64,000 nucleotides of DNA. It comes from Marinobacter sp. C7 (GTDB taxonomy: Bacteria > Pseudomonadota > Gammaproteobacteria > Pseudomonadales > Oleiphilaceae). Below the pieces are notes generated by a model. That model saw nothing but the letters and a program-made list of their open reading frames with translations, did not search any database and was not told the origin of the DNA. The position numbers were made by a program, and so were the translations under genes. Shown piece after piece: positions 5,643-13,529 of this stretch; position 1 is the stretch's first letter, and the number at the start of each line of letters is the position of its first letter. The stretch spans positions 434,001-498,000 of the forward strand of contig NZ_JAKQZH010000002.1 of assembly GCF_022343555.1 (NCBI RefSeq), read 5' to 3'.

Positions 5643-7838
5643 ATGAACACTGGCAAACTGGTCCTTATCGGAACGATCGTTGTGGCGATCGCCATATTCT
5701 GGGGCCTGGGTGGGAATGAGTGGCTTACGCTGGACGCCCTGAAAACGAATCGGTTGGCCCTGGAGCAGTGGATCAGCGAGCACCTTGTGTTTGCGCTCGG
5801 GATATACGGAATCGCCTACGTGTTTGTGACCGCTCTTTCGTTACCCGGGGCAGCGGTCATGACGCTGGCGGGCGGGGCGTTTTTTGGTAACTGGTATGGT
5901 CTGATCACCGTTTCCATCGCCTCAACGGCAGGCGCATCGCTGGCGTTTCTGATTGCCCGTTTCCTGCTGCGAGACACGCTGCTGAGCAAATACAGGGCCA
6001 CCATCGGGAAGATTGATCGTGGCATTGAGAAAGATGGCGTGTTCTACCTGGCAACACTCCGTCTTGTGCCGGTATTTCCGTTTTTCCTGATCAATCTGGC
6101 CATGGGCCTGACAGGCATGAAACTGCGCACCTACGCTCTGGTGAGCTGGCTTGCGATGTTGCCGGGAACCTTTGTTTACGTGAATGCCGGCACCCAGCTC
6201 GGGCAGATTCAGTCCACTGCCGATATCGTCTCCGCCGATCTGCTGTTGTCCTTTGCCCTGCTCGGATTGTTCCCGTTGATCGCAAAGTTTGTCGTGGGCT
6301 TTATCCGCCGGCGTCGGGTTTATGCCGGCTGGCGGAAACCCGCGCATTTTGACTATAACCTGCTGGTCATTGGTGGCGGTTCCGCGGGTCTGGTCTCTGC
6401 CTACATTGCGGCGGCGGTCAGGGCAAAAGTCGCGCTGATCGAGAAGCACAAGATGGGGGGCGACTGCCTCAACACCGGTTGTGTCCCGTCCAAGGCGTTG
6501 ATCCGCAGCGCCAAGGCCGCCGACACGTTGCGCCATGCCAACCGTTACGGCCTTGATTCGGTGCCGGTGACAGGCTCATTCAGGAGCATCATGAGCCGTG
6601 TCAAGGATGTGATTGCCAGGGTGGAGCCCCACGATTCTCCCGAGCGTTACCGTAAACTGGGTGTGGATTGCATCTCCGGTGAGGCGAGTTTCGTATCTCC
6701 CTGGGAGCTGGAAGTAAAACACAGTGATGGTCGCAGCGAGCGACTGACGGCCCGGAGTATCGTCGTTGCCACTGGTGGCAAGCCGGCCATGCCGCCGATT
6801 CCCGGTCTGGACAACATGCAGCCGCTGACCTCGGAGAATCTGTGGAACCTGCAGGAGCAGCCGGAACGGTTGCTGGTGCTTGGTGGCGGCCCGATCGGCT
6901 CCGAACTGGCCCATGCGTTTGCCCGCCTGGGCTGCAAAGTGATCCAGGTGGAAAGGGGTGAGCGCCTGCTGCCGAAGGAAGATGCCGATGTTGCATCGGT
7001 GATCCTGAAACGGTTCCAGGCCGACGGTATCGATGTACGGCTGAATCACTCTGCCGTGGAGTTCCGCACCGAAGAGGGTGAAAAGGTCGCCTACTGTGAG
7101 CATGGGGAAGAACGTGTCCGGATCCCCTTTGACCAGGTGCTGGTGGCCGTTGGTCGCGTCGCCAATACGGCCGGCCTGAACCTGGAACGAATTGGTGTGG
7201 ACACCCTGCCCAATGGCACCGTGCCCGTGGATGAGGACATGAGTCTGCGGTATCCGAACGTGTTCGCCTGTGGCGACGTGGCCGGGCCCTACCAGTTCAC
7301 CCATGCCGCGGCCCACCAGGCCTGGTATGCCGCGGTGAACGGGCTGTTCGGCCAGTTCAGGCGTTTCCGGGTGGACTATCGGGTGATGCCCTGGGTGACC
7401 TTCACCTCACCGGAGGTGGCGCGGGTGGGGCTCAGCGAAGCCGAGGCCACAGAGAGGGGTATCGCCTTTGAGGTTACCCGTTATGGCCTGGATGACCTGG
7501 ACAGGGCGATCGCCGAGAGCGAGGACTATGGCTTTATCAAGGTGCTTACGCCGCCGGGTAAGGACAAGATACTCGGTGCGGTGGTTGTCGGCGCCCACGC
7601 CGGTGAGATTCTGGCGGAGTTCACCCTGGCCATGAAGCATGGACTCGGACTGAACAAGATCCTGGGTACGATCCACCCCTACCCGACCTGGAACGAGTCC
7701 GCCAAATACGCCGCTGGTGAGTGGAAACGTACCCATGCACCGGAACGGATTCTGAAACTGTTGGAAAAATTGCATGGCTGGCGTCGTGGTAAAGGCCACG
7801 GCGAGCAGGAGAAACGCAAAGAAGTGACGACGGGCTGA
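5643..7838 (+). CDS. TVP38-domain / mercuric-reductase-like FAD-NAD(P) oxidoreductase fusion
   Basis: This is a two-part protein of about 731 residues. Residues 1 to about 225 form a TVP38/TMEM64 membrane domain. From about 240 on there is a class I pyridine nucleotide-disulfide oxidoreductase: FAD motif VIGGGSAG, redox-active CLNTGC (then VPSK), NAD(P) motif VLGGGPIGSE, a second FAD motif (FACGDV) and the C-terminal dimer domain with HPYPTWNE, the His-Glu acid-base pair. It lacks the N-terminal metal-binding domain and the C-terminal cysteine pair of true MerA, so mercury reduction is not supported. Start 5643 has GGAG six bases upstream; 5631 is an alternative. It heads a co-directional cluster with radical SAM, symporter and phosphoesterase genes. 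Confidence 0.85.
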   Translation: MNTGKLVLIGTIVVAIAIFWGLGGNEWLTLDALKTNRLALEQWISEHLVFALGIYGIAYVFVTALSLPGAAVMTLAGGAFFGNWYGLITVSIASTAGASLAFLIARFLLRDTLLSKYRATIGKIDRGIEKDGVFYLATLRLVPVFPFFLINLAMGLTGMKLRTYALVSWLAMLPGTFVYVNAGTQLGQIQSTADIVSADLLLSFALLGLFPLIAKFVVGFIRRRRVYAGWRKPAHFDYNLLVIGGGSAGLVSAYIAAAVRAKVALIEKHKMGGDCLNTGCVPSKALIRSAKAADTLRHANRYGLDSVPVTGSFRSIMSRVKDVIARVEPHDSPERYRKLGVDCISGEASFVSPWELEVKHSDGRSERLTARSIVVATGGKPAMPPIPGLDNMQPLTSENLWNLQEQPERLLVLGGGPIGSELAHAFARLGCKVIQVERGERLLPKEDADVASVILKRFQADGIDVRLNHSAVEFRTEEGEKVAYCEHGEERVRIPFDQVLVAVGRVANTAGLNLERIGVDTLPNGTVPVDEDMSLRYPNVFACGDVAGPYQFTHAAAHQAWYAAVNGLFGQFRRFRVDYRVMPWVTFTSPEVARVGLSEAEATERGIAFEVTRYGLDDLDRAIAESEDYGFIKVLTPPGKDKILGAVVVGAHAGEILAEFTLAMKHGLGLNKILGTIHPYPTWNESAKYAAGEWKRTHAPERILKLLEKLHGWRRGKGHGEQEKRKEVTTG

Positions 7839-7909
7839 AAACGACAGCTGTAACATCGCTGCCGAACCCGTGTCTGTGCCAAATACCAAAAAAATCTCAA
7901 GGAGCACCT

Positions 7910-8881
7910 ATGCCCCTGACCGAAACCCGACCGGCCCGCAGTAAACGCATTCCGGCCGTGGAAGTGCTCGAACCCAGGGCGTTCGACAGCTGGACCCATA
8001 CCCGCAATGGCGATCCCCGGGGCTATATTGACTCGGACAGGTTGAGGGAGCTCTGGATTCACACCGGCACGGCCTGCAACCTGGCCTGTCCGTTTTGCCT
8101 GGAGGGTTCCCACCCCGGCGACGGACGCATTCCCGGCATGAAACTGAACGATGTGAAGCCGTTTATCCATGAAGCCATTGACATGGGCGTGGAGCAGTTC
8201 TCGTTCACCGGGGGCGAGCCCTTTGTCATCCGGGACTTCGTTAACATCCTGGACTACGCCAGCCAGCACCGGCCCTGCTTTGTGCTCACCAACGCGACCG
8301 AGCCTTTGCTGAAGCGACGGCATCAGGTACTCCCGCTGCTGGACAACCCCTACCCGATCCACTTCCGTGTCAGCCTCGATTTCCCGGACCGGGCACGGCA
8401 CGACAAGGATCGTGGCGAGGGTAGCTTCGATCAGGCCCTGGAGGGCATTCGCTGGCTGATCGAGCAGGGCTTCAAGGTGTCCATTGCCCGCCAGACCGAC
8501 CCGGAGGAGATTCCCTCGGAGGTCGAAGCGGCGTTCCGGGAGATTTTCCGGGAATGGGATATTCCCGAAAACCTGGCGTTCACCGCGTTTCCGGACCTGG
8601 GCACGCCCGGTTCCGAGGATGGCAGTCCGGAGATTACCGAGACCTGCATGGAGAAGTATCCGACCCGGGAATCGCGCGCGCATTTCATGTGTACCTATAC
8701 CCGGATGCTGGTGAAGAAAGAGGATGCAGTGCGGGTCTACGCCTGCACGCTGGTGGATGACGACCCGCAGTATGACCTGGGCGGGTCTCTGGCCGAGAGC
8801 ATGGATGAGCGGATCATGTTGCGGCATCACCGGTGTTTTTCCTGTTATCGGTTTGGGGCTAGCTGCTCGGCTCCGGGTTAG
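7910..8881 (+). CDS. Radical SAM protein of unknown substrate
   Basis: This 323-residue enzyme has the radical SAM motif CNLACPFC (about residue 56) for the [4Fe-4S] cluster and SAM-binding FTGGEP about 50 residues later. Extra C-terminal cysteines (CTYTR, YACTLV, CFSCYRFGASC) resemble an auxiliary-cluster region, similar in spirit to SPASM/Twitch proteins. A clear AAGGAG ribosome site precedes the ATG. It lies 71 bases after the flavoprotein fusion, which could supply electrons. No precursor peptide gene was found nearby, so the substrate may be a small molecule. The reaction cannot be named from sequence. Confidence 0.8.
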   Translation: MPLTETRPARSKRIPAVEVLEPRAFDSWTHTRNGDPRGYIDSDRLRELWIHTGTACNLACPFCLEGSHPGDGRIPGMKLNDVKPFIHEAIDMGVEQFSFTGGEPFVIRDFVNILDYASQHRPCFVLTNATEPLLKRRHQVLPLLDNPYPIHFRVSLDFPDRARHDKDRGEGSFDQALEGIRWLIEQGFKVSIARQTDPEEIPSEVEAAFREIFREWDIPENLAFTAFPDLGTPGSEDGSPEITETCMEKYPTRESRAHFMCTYTRMLVKKEDAVRVYACTLVDDDPQYDLGGSLAESMDERIMLRHHRCFSCYRFGASCSAPG

Positions 8882-8996
8882 TTCTCTTGTCGGACTGGTA
8901 GCCGGGAGTTGGCAGCCTGTGCCAGCGCCGATGCCACCAGTATAAAAGCCACCGGAAAGAGCCCCGGACCAATCAAACAACAGACCGGAAAGAAAG

Positions 8997-10400
8997 ATGA
9001 ACTTTACTGAAGCCTCCCTGTTCTGGGGATTCCTCCTGGTATACGGCGTAGTGATGTACGTACTGTCGCCGAAGAGCAAAAACGCGAACTCGTTCTACAA
9101 GGGCGCTGATGACCAGGGTAACCCGGTGGGTCAGTGGTCACTGACAGCCAGTATTTTTATCAGCTGGATCTTTGCCAAGTCGGTCACCAATGCCGCAAAC
9201 CTGGGGGCCGCCTACGGCGTTGTGGGTGGCCTGGCCTATGCCAGTTACTGGTTGTCGATCCCGGTGGCGGGTTATGTGATCTACCTGATTCGGACCCAGA
9301 CCGGGGCCCGGAGTCTGCAGGACTTCCTGACCTCCCGCTTCGGCCGTTTGGCCAGCCTGGCGTTTGCGGCGGCGATTCTGATCCGGCTCTATAACGAAGT
9401 GTGGAGCAACACCGCGGTCGTGGGCGGTTACTTCGGGCTGCCCGGGGAGTGGGAATACTACGCGGCGGCGATGCTGTTCACCGTGTTTACGCTGGCCTAC
9501 AGCCTCAAAGGCGGGCTGCGCTCGTCGATCTTTACGGATGTCATCCAGGCGTTCGTCTTCGTGTTCTTTGTCGGGGCGGTGCTGTTCCTGATCATTCCGG
9601 CCAACGACACCAGCGCCTTGCTGAGTAATGGCGAATTCCGGCTTGACGCGGGTTTTGACCTGCTTCTGGTGGCCCTGCTGCAACTGTTCAGCTACCCCTT
9701 CCATGATCCGGTGCTCACCGATCGGGGCTTCGTGAACAAGGAAAAGACCATGCTCCGGAGCTTCGTGGTGGCCGGATTGCTGGGCTTTGTGGCGGTGTTT
9801 ATTTTCAGCCTGGTGGGGGTCCACGCCCGGCTGAACGGTATCGAGGCCCTGGGCAATGCACCGGCGGCCGTGGGGCAGTCACTGGGGCTGGCGGCGCTGT
9901 TCTTCATGAGCGTGGTAATGATGACCTCGGCCGGTTCTACCCTGGATTCCACGTTCACCTCGTTGGCGAAATCCCTGGCGGTGGACCTGCCCCGTCTGGC
10001 CCGGCGAACCAGAGACAGGCTGCCGAGCATGCGGGTCGGCGCGGTGGTCATGGTGGTCTTTGCGTTGCTTGGTAACCTGCCGATGTTTGCCGGCACCGAC
10101 ATTCTGAAGGCCACGACGATCTCCGGCACCATGGTGATGGGCCTGGCGCCGGTTTTCCTGTTCTACGGTTTCACCCGCTGGTCGCCCTGGAGTTTCCACC
10201 TGAGCTTCTGGACCGGACTGGGGTTGGGTGTGCTGCTTGCCATGGGCCTGATTCCGGCAAGCTGGGCCATCGGCGAAGGCAAATACGCCATGCTGCTGGG
10301 TGTCAACGCCTGGGGCTTCCTGATCTGTTCCGCCGGGTTCTTCGTGCCACTGGCGTTGCGGCGCCTCGCTGGGCGTTCGCTGGCCGCGGGTGAGGCCTGA
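8997..10400 (+). CDS. Sodium:solute symporter family (SSS) transporter
   Basis: This 467-residue inner-membrane protein has about 13 hydrophobic segments and SSS hallmarks: an N-terminal helix then GQWSLTASIFISWIFAKS, a GLRSSIFTDVIQ segment in the middle and TSAGSTLDSTF around residue 315. SSS proteins import small solutes with Na+. The substrate is not evident; the family's urea, proline and sugar subgroups do not fit obviously. A GGAAAG site precedes the ATG. The 115-base gap from the radical SAM gene holds only an imperfect inverted repeat. It is followed after three bases by the phosphoesterase gene, so those two are certainly one unit. Confidence 0.85.
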   Translation: MNFTEASLFWGFLLVYGVVMYVLSPKSKNANSFYKGADDQGNPVGQWSLTASIFISWIFAKSVTNAANLGAAYGVVGGLAYASYWLSIPVAGYVIYLIRTQTGARSLQDFLTSRFGRLASLAFAAAILIRLYNEVWSNTAVVGGYFGLPGEWEYYAAAMLFTVFTLAYSLKGGLRSSIFTDVIQAFVFVFFVGAVLFLIIPANDTSALLSNGEFRLDAGFDLLLVALLQLFSYPFHDPVLTDRGFVNKEKTMLRSFVVAGLLGFVAVFIFSLVGVHARLNGIEALGNAPAAVGQSLGLAALFFMSVVMMTSAGSTLDSTFTSLAKSLAVDLPRLARRTRDRLPSMRVGAVVMVVFALLGNLPMFAGTDILKATTISGTMVMGLAPVFLFYGFTRWSPWSFHLSFWTGLGLGVLLAMGLIPASWAIGEGKYAMLLGVNAWGFLICSAGFFVPLALRRLAGRSLAAGEA

Positions 10401-10403
10401 ATC

Positions 10404-11357
10404 ATGGCGGAGGAAGGTCGCAGTTGCCCCCTGGCTTACCGGTACGCTCCCGCCGACCTCTGCCGGCAAGCCGGTGAGAGTTCGGCGGATGTGCTGTATG
10501 TGATCGGCGGGCTCTATGGCAACGTCCTCGCACTGGACGAGATTGAGCGCATGGCCCGCGCGGAAGAGCGAGAGGGCCGTCGCGTGCAACTGGTGTTCAA
10601 CGGGGATTTCAACTGGTTCAACGCCAGTGACGAGCTGTTCCGGGAAGTGAACGAGCGGGTGCTTGGGTATACGGCCAGCCTGGGCAATGTGGAGTATGAG
10701 CTGGCGAACCCGAGCCCGGGAGCCGGTTGCGGCTGTGCCTACCCGGAGTTTGTCGATCAGGGTGTGGTCGAGCGCTCAAACCGGATTATCGAACGGCTCC
10801 GGGCGGTGACCTCAGCCTGCCCCGATATCCGGAGGCAGCTGGCTGATCTGCCCCGGTATCGCTGCCTGATCTTTGGAGGCCTAAAGGTTTTGGTGCTGCA
10901 CGGAGATCCCGAATCGCTGGCGGGTTGGGGTTTGGCCCACGAGGCTTTTGCTGAAGGAAACGAAGCGACTCTGTCGGAATGGTTCAAGCTCAGTGGTGCC
11001 GACGCCATCGTCTGCACCCACACCTGCCTGCCGGTACTCTGGTCGGGGCTGGTGGAAAAGCAGGCGCGGCTGGTGGTCAACAATGGCTCGGCCGGCATGG
11101 GGAACCTGAAGGGCGACTCCCGGGGGCTGATCACCCGCATCAGCGCAGTCAGGCCCTCCGTTGAGCCAGTGGCGTCGCTGGAGCGGCGGGGGCTGCACTT
11201 CTCATTACTTCCCGTTGCCTTTGACCTGGCGGGCTGGCTGGCCCGGTTTGACACGCTCTGGCCGCGCGGTTCCGATGCGGAAGCGTCCTACCGGAATCGC
11301 CTTGTCAACGGCACCGCCCTGGAGCCCGGGGATGTCATTTTTCCTTCCGGTTTTTAA
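10404..11357 (+). CDS. Divergent metallophosphoesterase-fold protein with altered ligands
   Basis: The 317-residue sequence follows the calcineurin-like phosphoesterase plan but with changed key residues. Where a normal enzyme has D-x-H-G-N it reads GGLYGN (about residue 35). The second motif is NGDFNWF in place of GDxxD. The third is GNVEYE in place of GNHD/E. Later HGD is kept (about residue 172), and the final G-H-x-H becomes CTHTC. Several metal ligands are therefore missing or replaced, so catalysis by the usual two-metal mechanism is doubtful; it may bind rather than cleave, or use another metal set. Several cysteines (CGCAYPE) are unusual for the family. It is coupled to the symporter gene (3-base gap). 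Confidence 0.6.
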   Translation: MAEEGRSCPLAYRYAPADLCRQAGESSADVLYVIGGLYGNVLALDEIERMARAEEREGRRVQLVFNGDFNWFNASDELFREVNERVLGYTASLGNVEYELANPSPGAGCGCAYPEFVDQGVVERSNRIIERLRAVTSACPDIRRQLADLPRYRCLIFGGLKVLVLHGDPESLAGWGLAHEAFAEGNEATLSEWFKLSGADAIVCTHTCLPVLWSGLVEKQARLVVNNGSAGMGNLKGDSRGLITRISAVRPSVEPVASLERRGLHFSLLPVAFDLAGWLARFDTLWPRGSDAEASYRNRLVNGTALEPGDVIFPSGF

Positions 11358-11443
11358 TCCGATTGTCACTGGCGATTGCTTCAATTCGGTCTATTCTTAA
11401 AACGTCGGGACGGGCGTCTTGTCGTGGACAATTTGGCCGCAAC

Positions 11444-11471
11444 TTGAAATATATTTTGTGGTCTATATAAT
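11444..11471 (+). promoter_or_regulatory. Sigma70-type promoter for ectA
   Basis: TTGAAA (11444-11449), 16 bases, then a consensus TATAAT (11466-11471), 35 bases upstream of the ectA start. The surrounding AT-rich stretch stands out from the GC-rich genes. It is presumed to be salt-responsive by analogy with other ect promoters. Confidence 0.7.
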
Positions 11472-11506
11472 TCAGCACTAACTTTTAGAAGCGAATTGAT
11501 CACGTT

Positions 11507-12022
11507 ATGACATCAGAAGGTTCGAATACCACCGCCATCAGTCTTCGCACACCTACGAAGGATGATGGCTACAGGCTCCACCAGCTGGTGGCCGAGTGCC
11601 CGCCGCTGGACCCCAACTCGATTTACTGCAACCTGTTGCAGTGCAGCCACTTTGCCGAGACCGGCGTGGCCGCGGAGAAGGAAGGCGATCTGGTCGGCTT
11701 TATCTCCGGATACATCCCTCCCCAACAGCCCGAGACCGTGTTTGTCTGGCAGGTGGCGGTTCACGAGAAAGGTCGTGGACAGGGCCTCGCCAAGCGGATG
11801 CTGAAAGAGATCGTTTCCCGTGATGCATGCAAAGACGTCACCCACATGGAGACGACCATCACCGAGGACAACGAGGCCTCATGGGCGCTGTTCCGTTCGT
11901 TCGCCCGTGATATGGGAGCCGAGCTCACCTACCACGAGCACTTCGAGAAAGAGAAACACTTCGGTGGCAAGCACGACTCCGAGTTCCTGCTGCGCATCGG
12001 ACCTTTCACGAAGCCTGTCTGA
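11507..12022 (+). CDS. ectA: L-2,4-diaminobutyrate N-gamma-acetyltransferase (EctA)
   Basis: EctA acetylates L-2,4-diaminobutyrate with acetyl-CoA, the second step of ectoine synthesis. The 171-residue protein is a GNAT-fold enzyme: it opens with ISLRTPTKDDG typical of EctA, has the acetyl-CoA loop RGQGLAKRM (about residue 90) and the conserved TTITEDNEAS segment. Length is normal. No strong ribosome site precedes the ATG. ectB follows after an unusually long 187-base gap that holds a stem-loop, and ectC is not present in the locus. Confidence 0.95.
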   Translation: MTSEGSNTTAISLRTPTKDDGYRLHQLVAECPPLDPNSIYCNLLQCSHFAETGVAAEKEGDLVGFISGYIPPQQPETVFVWQVAVHEKGRGQGLAKRMLKEIVSRDACKDVTHMETTITEDNEASWALFRSFARDMGAELTYHEHFEKEKHFGGKHDSEFLLRIGPFTKPV

Positions 12023-12078
12023 GAGCCCCGGTCTCACGATCTCTCATCGTGAATGACTGACTGTGAATTGGACTAGCC

Positions 12079-12104
12079 GGCAGACCACCCGAGGTAGGTC
12101 TGCC
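12079..12104 (+). promoter_or_regulatory. Stem-loop in the ectA-ectB gap
   Basis: GGCAGACC and GGTCTGCC form a perfect 8-bp stem with a 10-base loop that can pair further inside. No T-run follows, so it may stabilise or process the transcript rather than end it. The rest of the gap shows no convincing promoter. Confidence 0.45.
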
Positions 12105-12209
12105 ACCAAGGCTTAAACCAACGCACGGTGGGCTTGTCGCGACCGAAATGTATTAACCGACAGGTCCCCGCGCATCTACCTCGAACCTGAAATGCTAAGA
12201 GGCAAGACA

Positions 12210-13478
12210 ATGGAAATTTTCAAGTCGACCGAATCTGAAGTACGTGTTTATTCCCGTGCCTTTCCGGTGATTTTTAACCGTGCCAAGAACGCACATCTGT
12301 ACACCGAGGATGGCAAGGAATACCTGGATTTTCTGGCCGGTGCCGGTTCCCTGAACTACGGCCACAACAACGACATCCTCAAGAAAGCGCTGCTCGAGTA
12401 CATCGAGGCGGACGGCGTGAGCCAGGGGCTGGACCTGTTCACCACCGCCAAGCACGACTTCATCGAGTCCTACAAGAAGTACATCCTTGAGCCCCGCGGC
12501 CTGGACTACAAGATGCAGTTCACCGGTCCGACCGGTACCAACTGTGTGGAAGCGGCCATGAAGCTGGCTCGTAAGGTCAAAGGCCGCACCGGCATCATTT
12601 CGTTCACCAACGGTTTCCACGGTGTCACCATGGGCGCGGTGGCCGCGACCGGTAACGTTCACCACCGTGGTGGTGTTGGCACCCCGCTCGGCAACGTCGA
12701 CTTCATGTTCTACGACGGCTACCTGGGCGAGGACGTGGACACCCTGGAAATCATGGACAAGGTGCTGTCCGACAGCTCCTCCGGTGTTGAGCTGCCGGCG
12801 GCCGTGATCGTTGAGGCGGTCCAGGGTGAAGGCGGTCTGAATGCGGCCCGTGCCGAATGGCTGAAAGGTCTGTCCGAGCTGTGCAAGAAGCACGACATCC
12901 TGCTGATTCTGGACGATATCCAGGCGGGTAACGGCCGGACCGGTGAGTTCTTCAGCTTTGAGTTTGCCGGTATCAAGCCGGACATCGTGACCGTGTCCAA
13001 GTCCCTGAGCGGCTACGGCCTGCCGATGGCGCTGGTGCTGTTCAAGCCGGAGCTGGACGTCTGGGATCCGGGCGAGCACAACGGTACTTTCCGTGGTAAC
13101 AACATGGCGTTCATCACCGCTCGCACCGCAGTCGAGACCTACTGGAAAGACGACGCCTTTGCCAAGGAAGTAAAAGCGAAGTCCAAGGTTCTTGGTGATG
13201 CCCTGCAGGCTATCTGCGACAAGTACCCGGGTGAGTTCAAGATGAAAGGCCGGGGTCTGATGCGTGGTATCGAGGCGAAGGATGCGGATCTCACGGGGCC
13301 GATCACCAAGCGCGCCTTCGAACGAGGCCTGATCATCGAGACCAGTGGCCCGAACGACGAAGTCATCAAGTGCCTGATGCCGTTGACTACCAGTGAGGAG
13401 GACCTGAAAAAAGGTGCTGCCCTGCTGGCGGAAAGTGTTGACGAGATCATGCAGGAAGGAGTCAGCGAGGCGTCGTAA
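12210..13478 (+). CDS. ectB: Diaminobutyrate--2-oxoglutarate transaminase (EctB)
   Basis: This is a class III PLP aminotransferase that converts aspartate semialdehyde and glutamate to L-2,4-diaminobutyrate, the first committed ectoine step. The 422-residue protein shows [17 protein letters not shown] at the start, typical of EctB, the cofactor-stacking region [13 protein letters not shown], the aspartate in [13 protein letters not shown] and the Schiff-base lysine in [10 protein letters not shown] (about residue 268). I chose the ATG at 12210 because AGAGG precedes it and it aligns with family N-termini; an upstream ATG at 12192 adds six residues. It is followed by the aspartokinase gene, not ectC. 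Confidence 0.95.
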   Translation: MEIFKSTESEVRVYSRAFPVIFNRAKNAHLYTEDGKEYLDFLAGAGSLNYGHNNDILKKALLEYIEADGVSQGLDLFTTAKHDFIESYKKYILEPRGLDYKMQFTGPTGTNCVEAAMKLARKVKGRTGIISFTNGFHGVTMGAVAATGNVHHRGGVGTPLGNVDFMFYDGYLGEDVDTLEIMDKVLSDSSSGVELPAAVIVEAVQGEGGLNAARAEWLKGLSELCKKHDILLILDDIQAGNGRTGEFFSFEFAGIKPDIVTVSKSLSGYGLPMALVLFKPELDVWDPGEHNGTFRGNNMAFITARTAVETYWKDDAFAKEVKAKSKVLGDALQAICDKYPGEFKMKGRGLMRGIEAKDADLTGPITKRAFERGLIIETSGPNDEVIKCLMPLTTSEEDLKKGAALLAESVDEIMQEGVSEAS

Positions 13479-13529
13479 GGCGCCCGCACTTCCGGGACAT
13501 TCATTCTGCACGATAGCGAAGGCAAACCT

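Noticed and set aside
5643..7838. Mercury resistance (merA)
   Set aside because: No HMA domain, no C-terminal cysteine pair, and no merR, merT or merP nearby.
7679..9079. 466-codon minus-strand frame over the radical SAM gene
   Set aside because: It is antisense to a gene with an intact CxxxCxxC motif and runs into two neighbours; a shadow.
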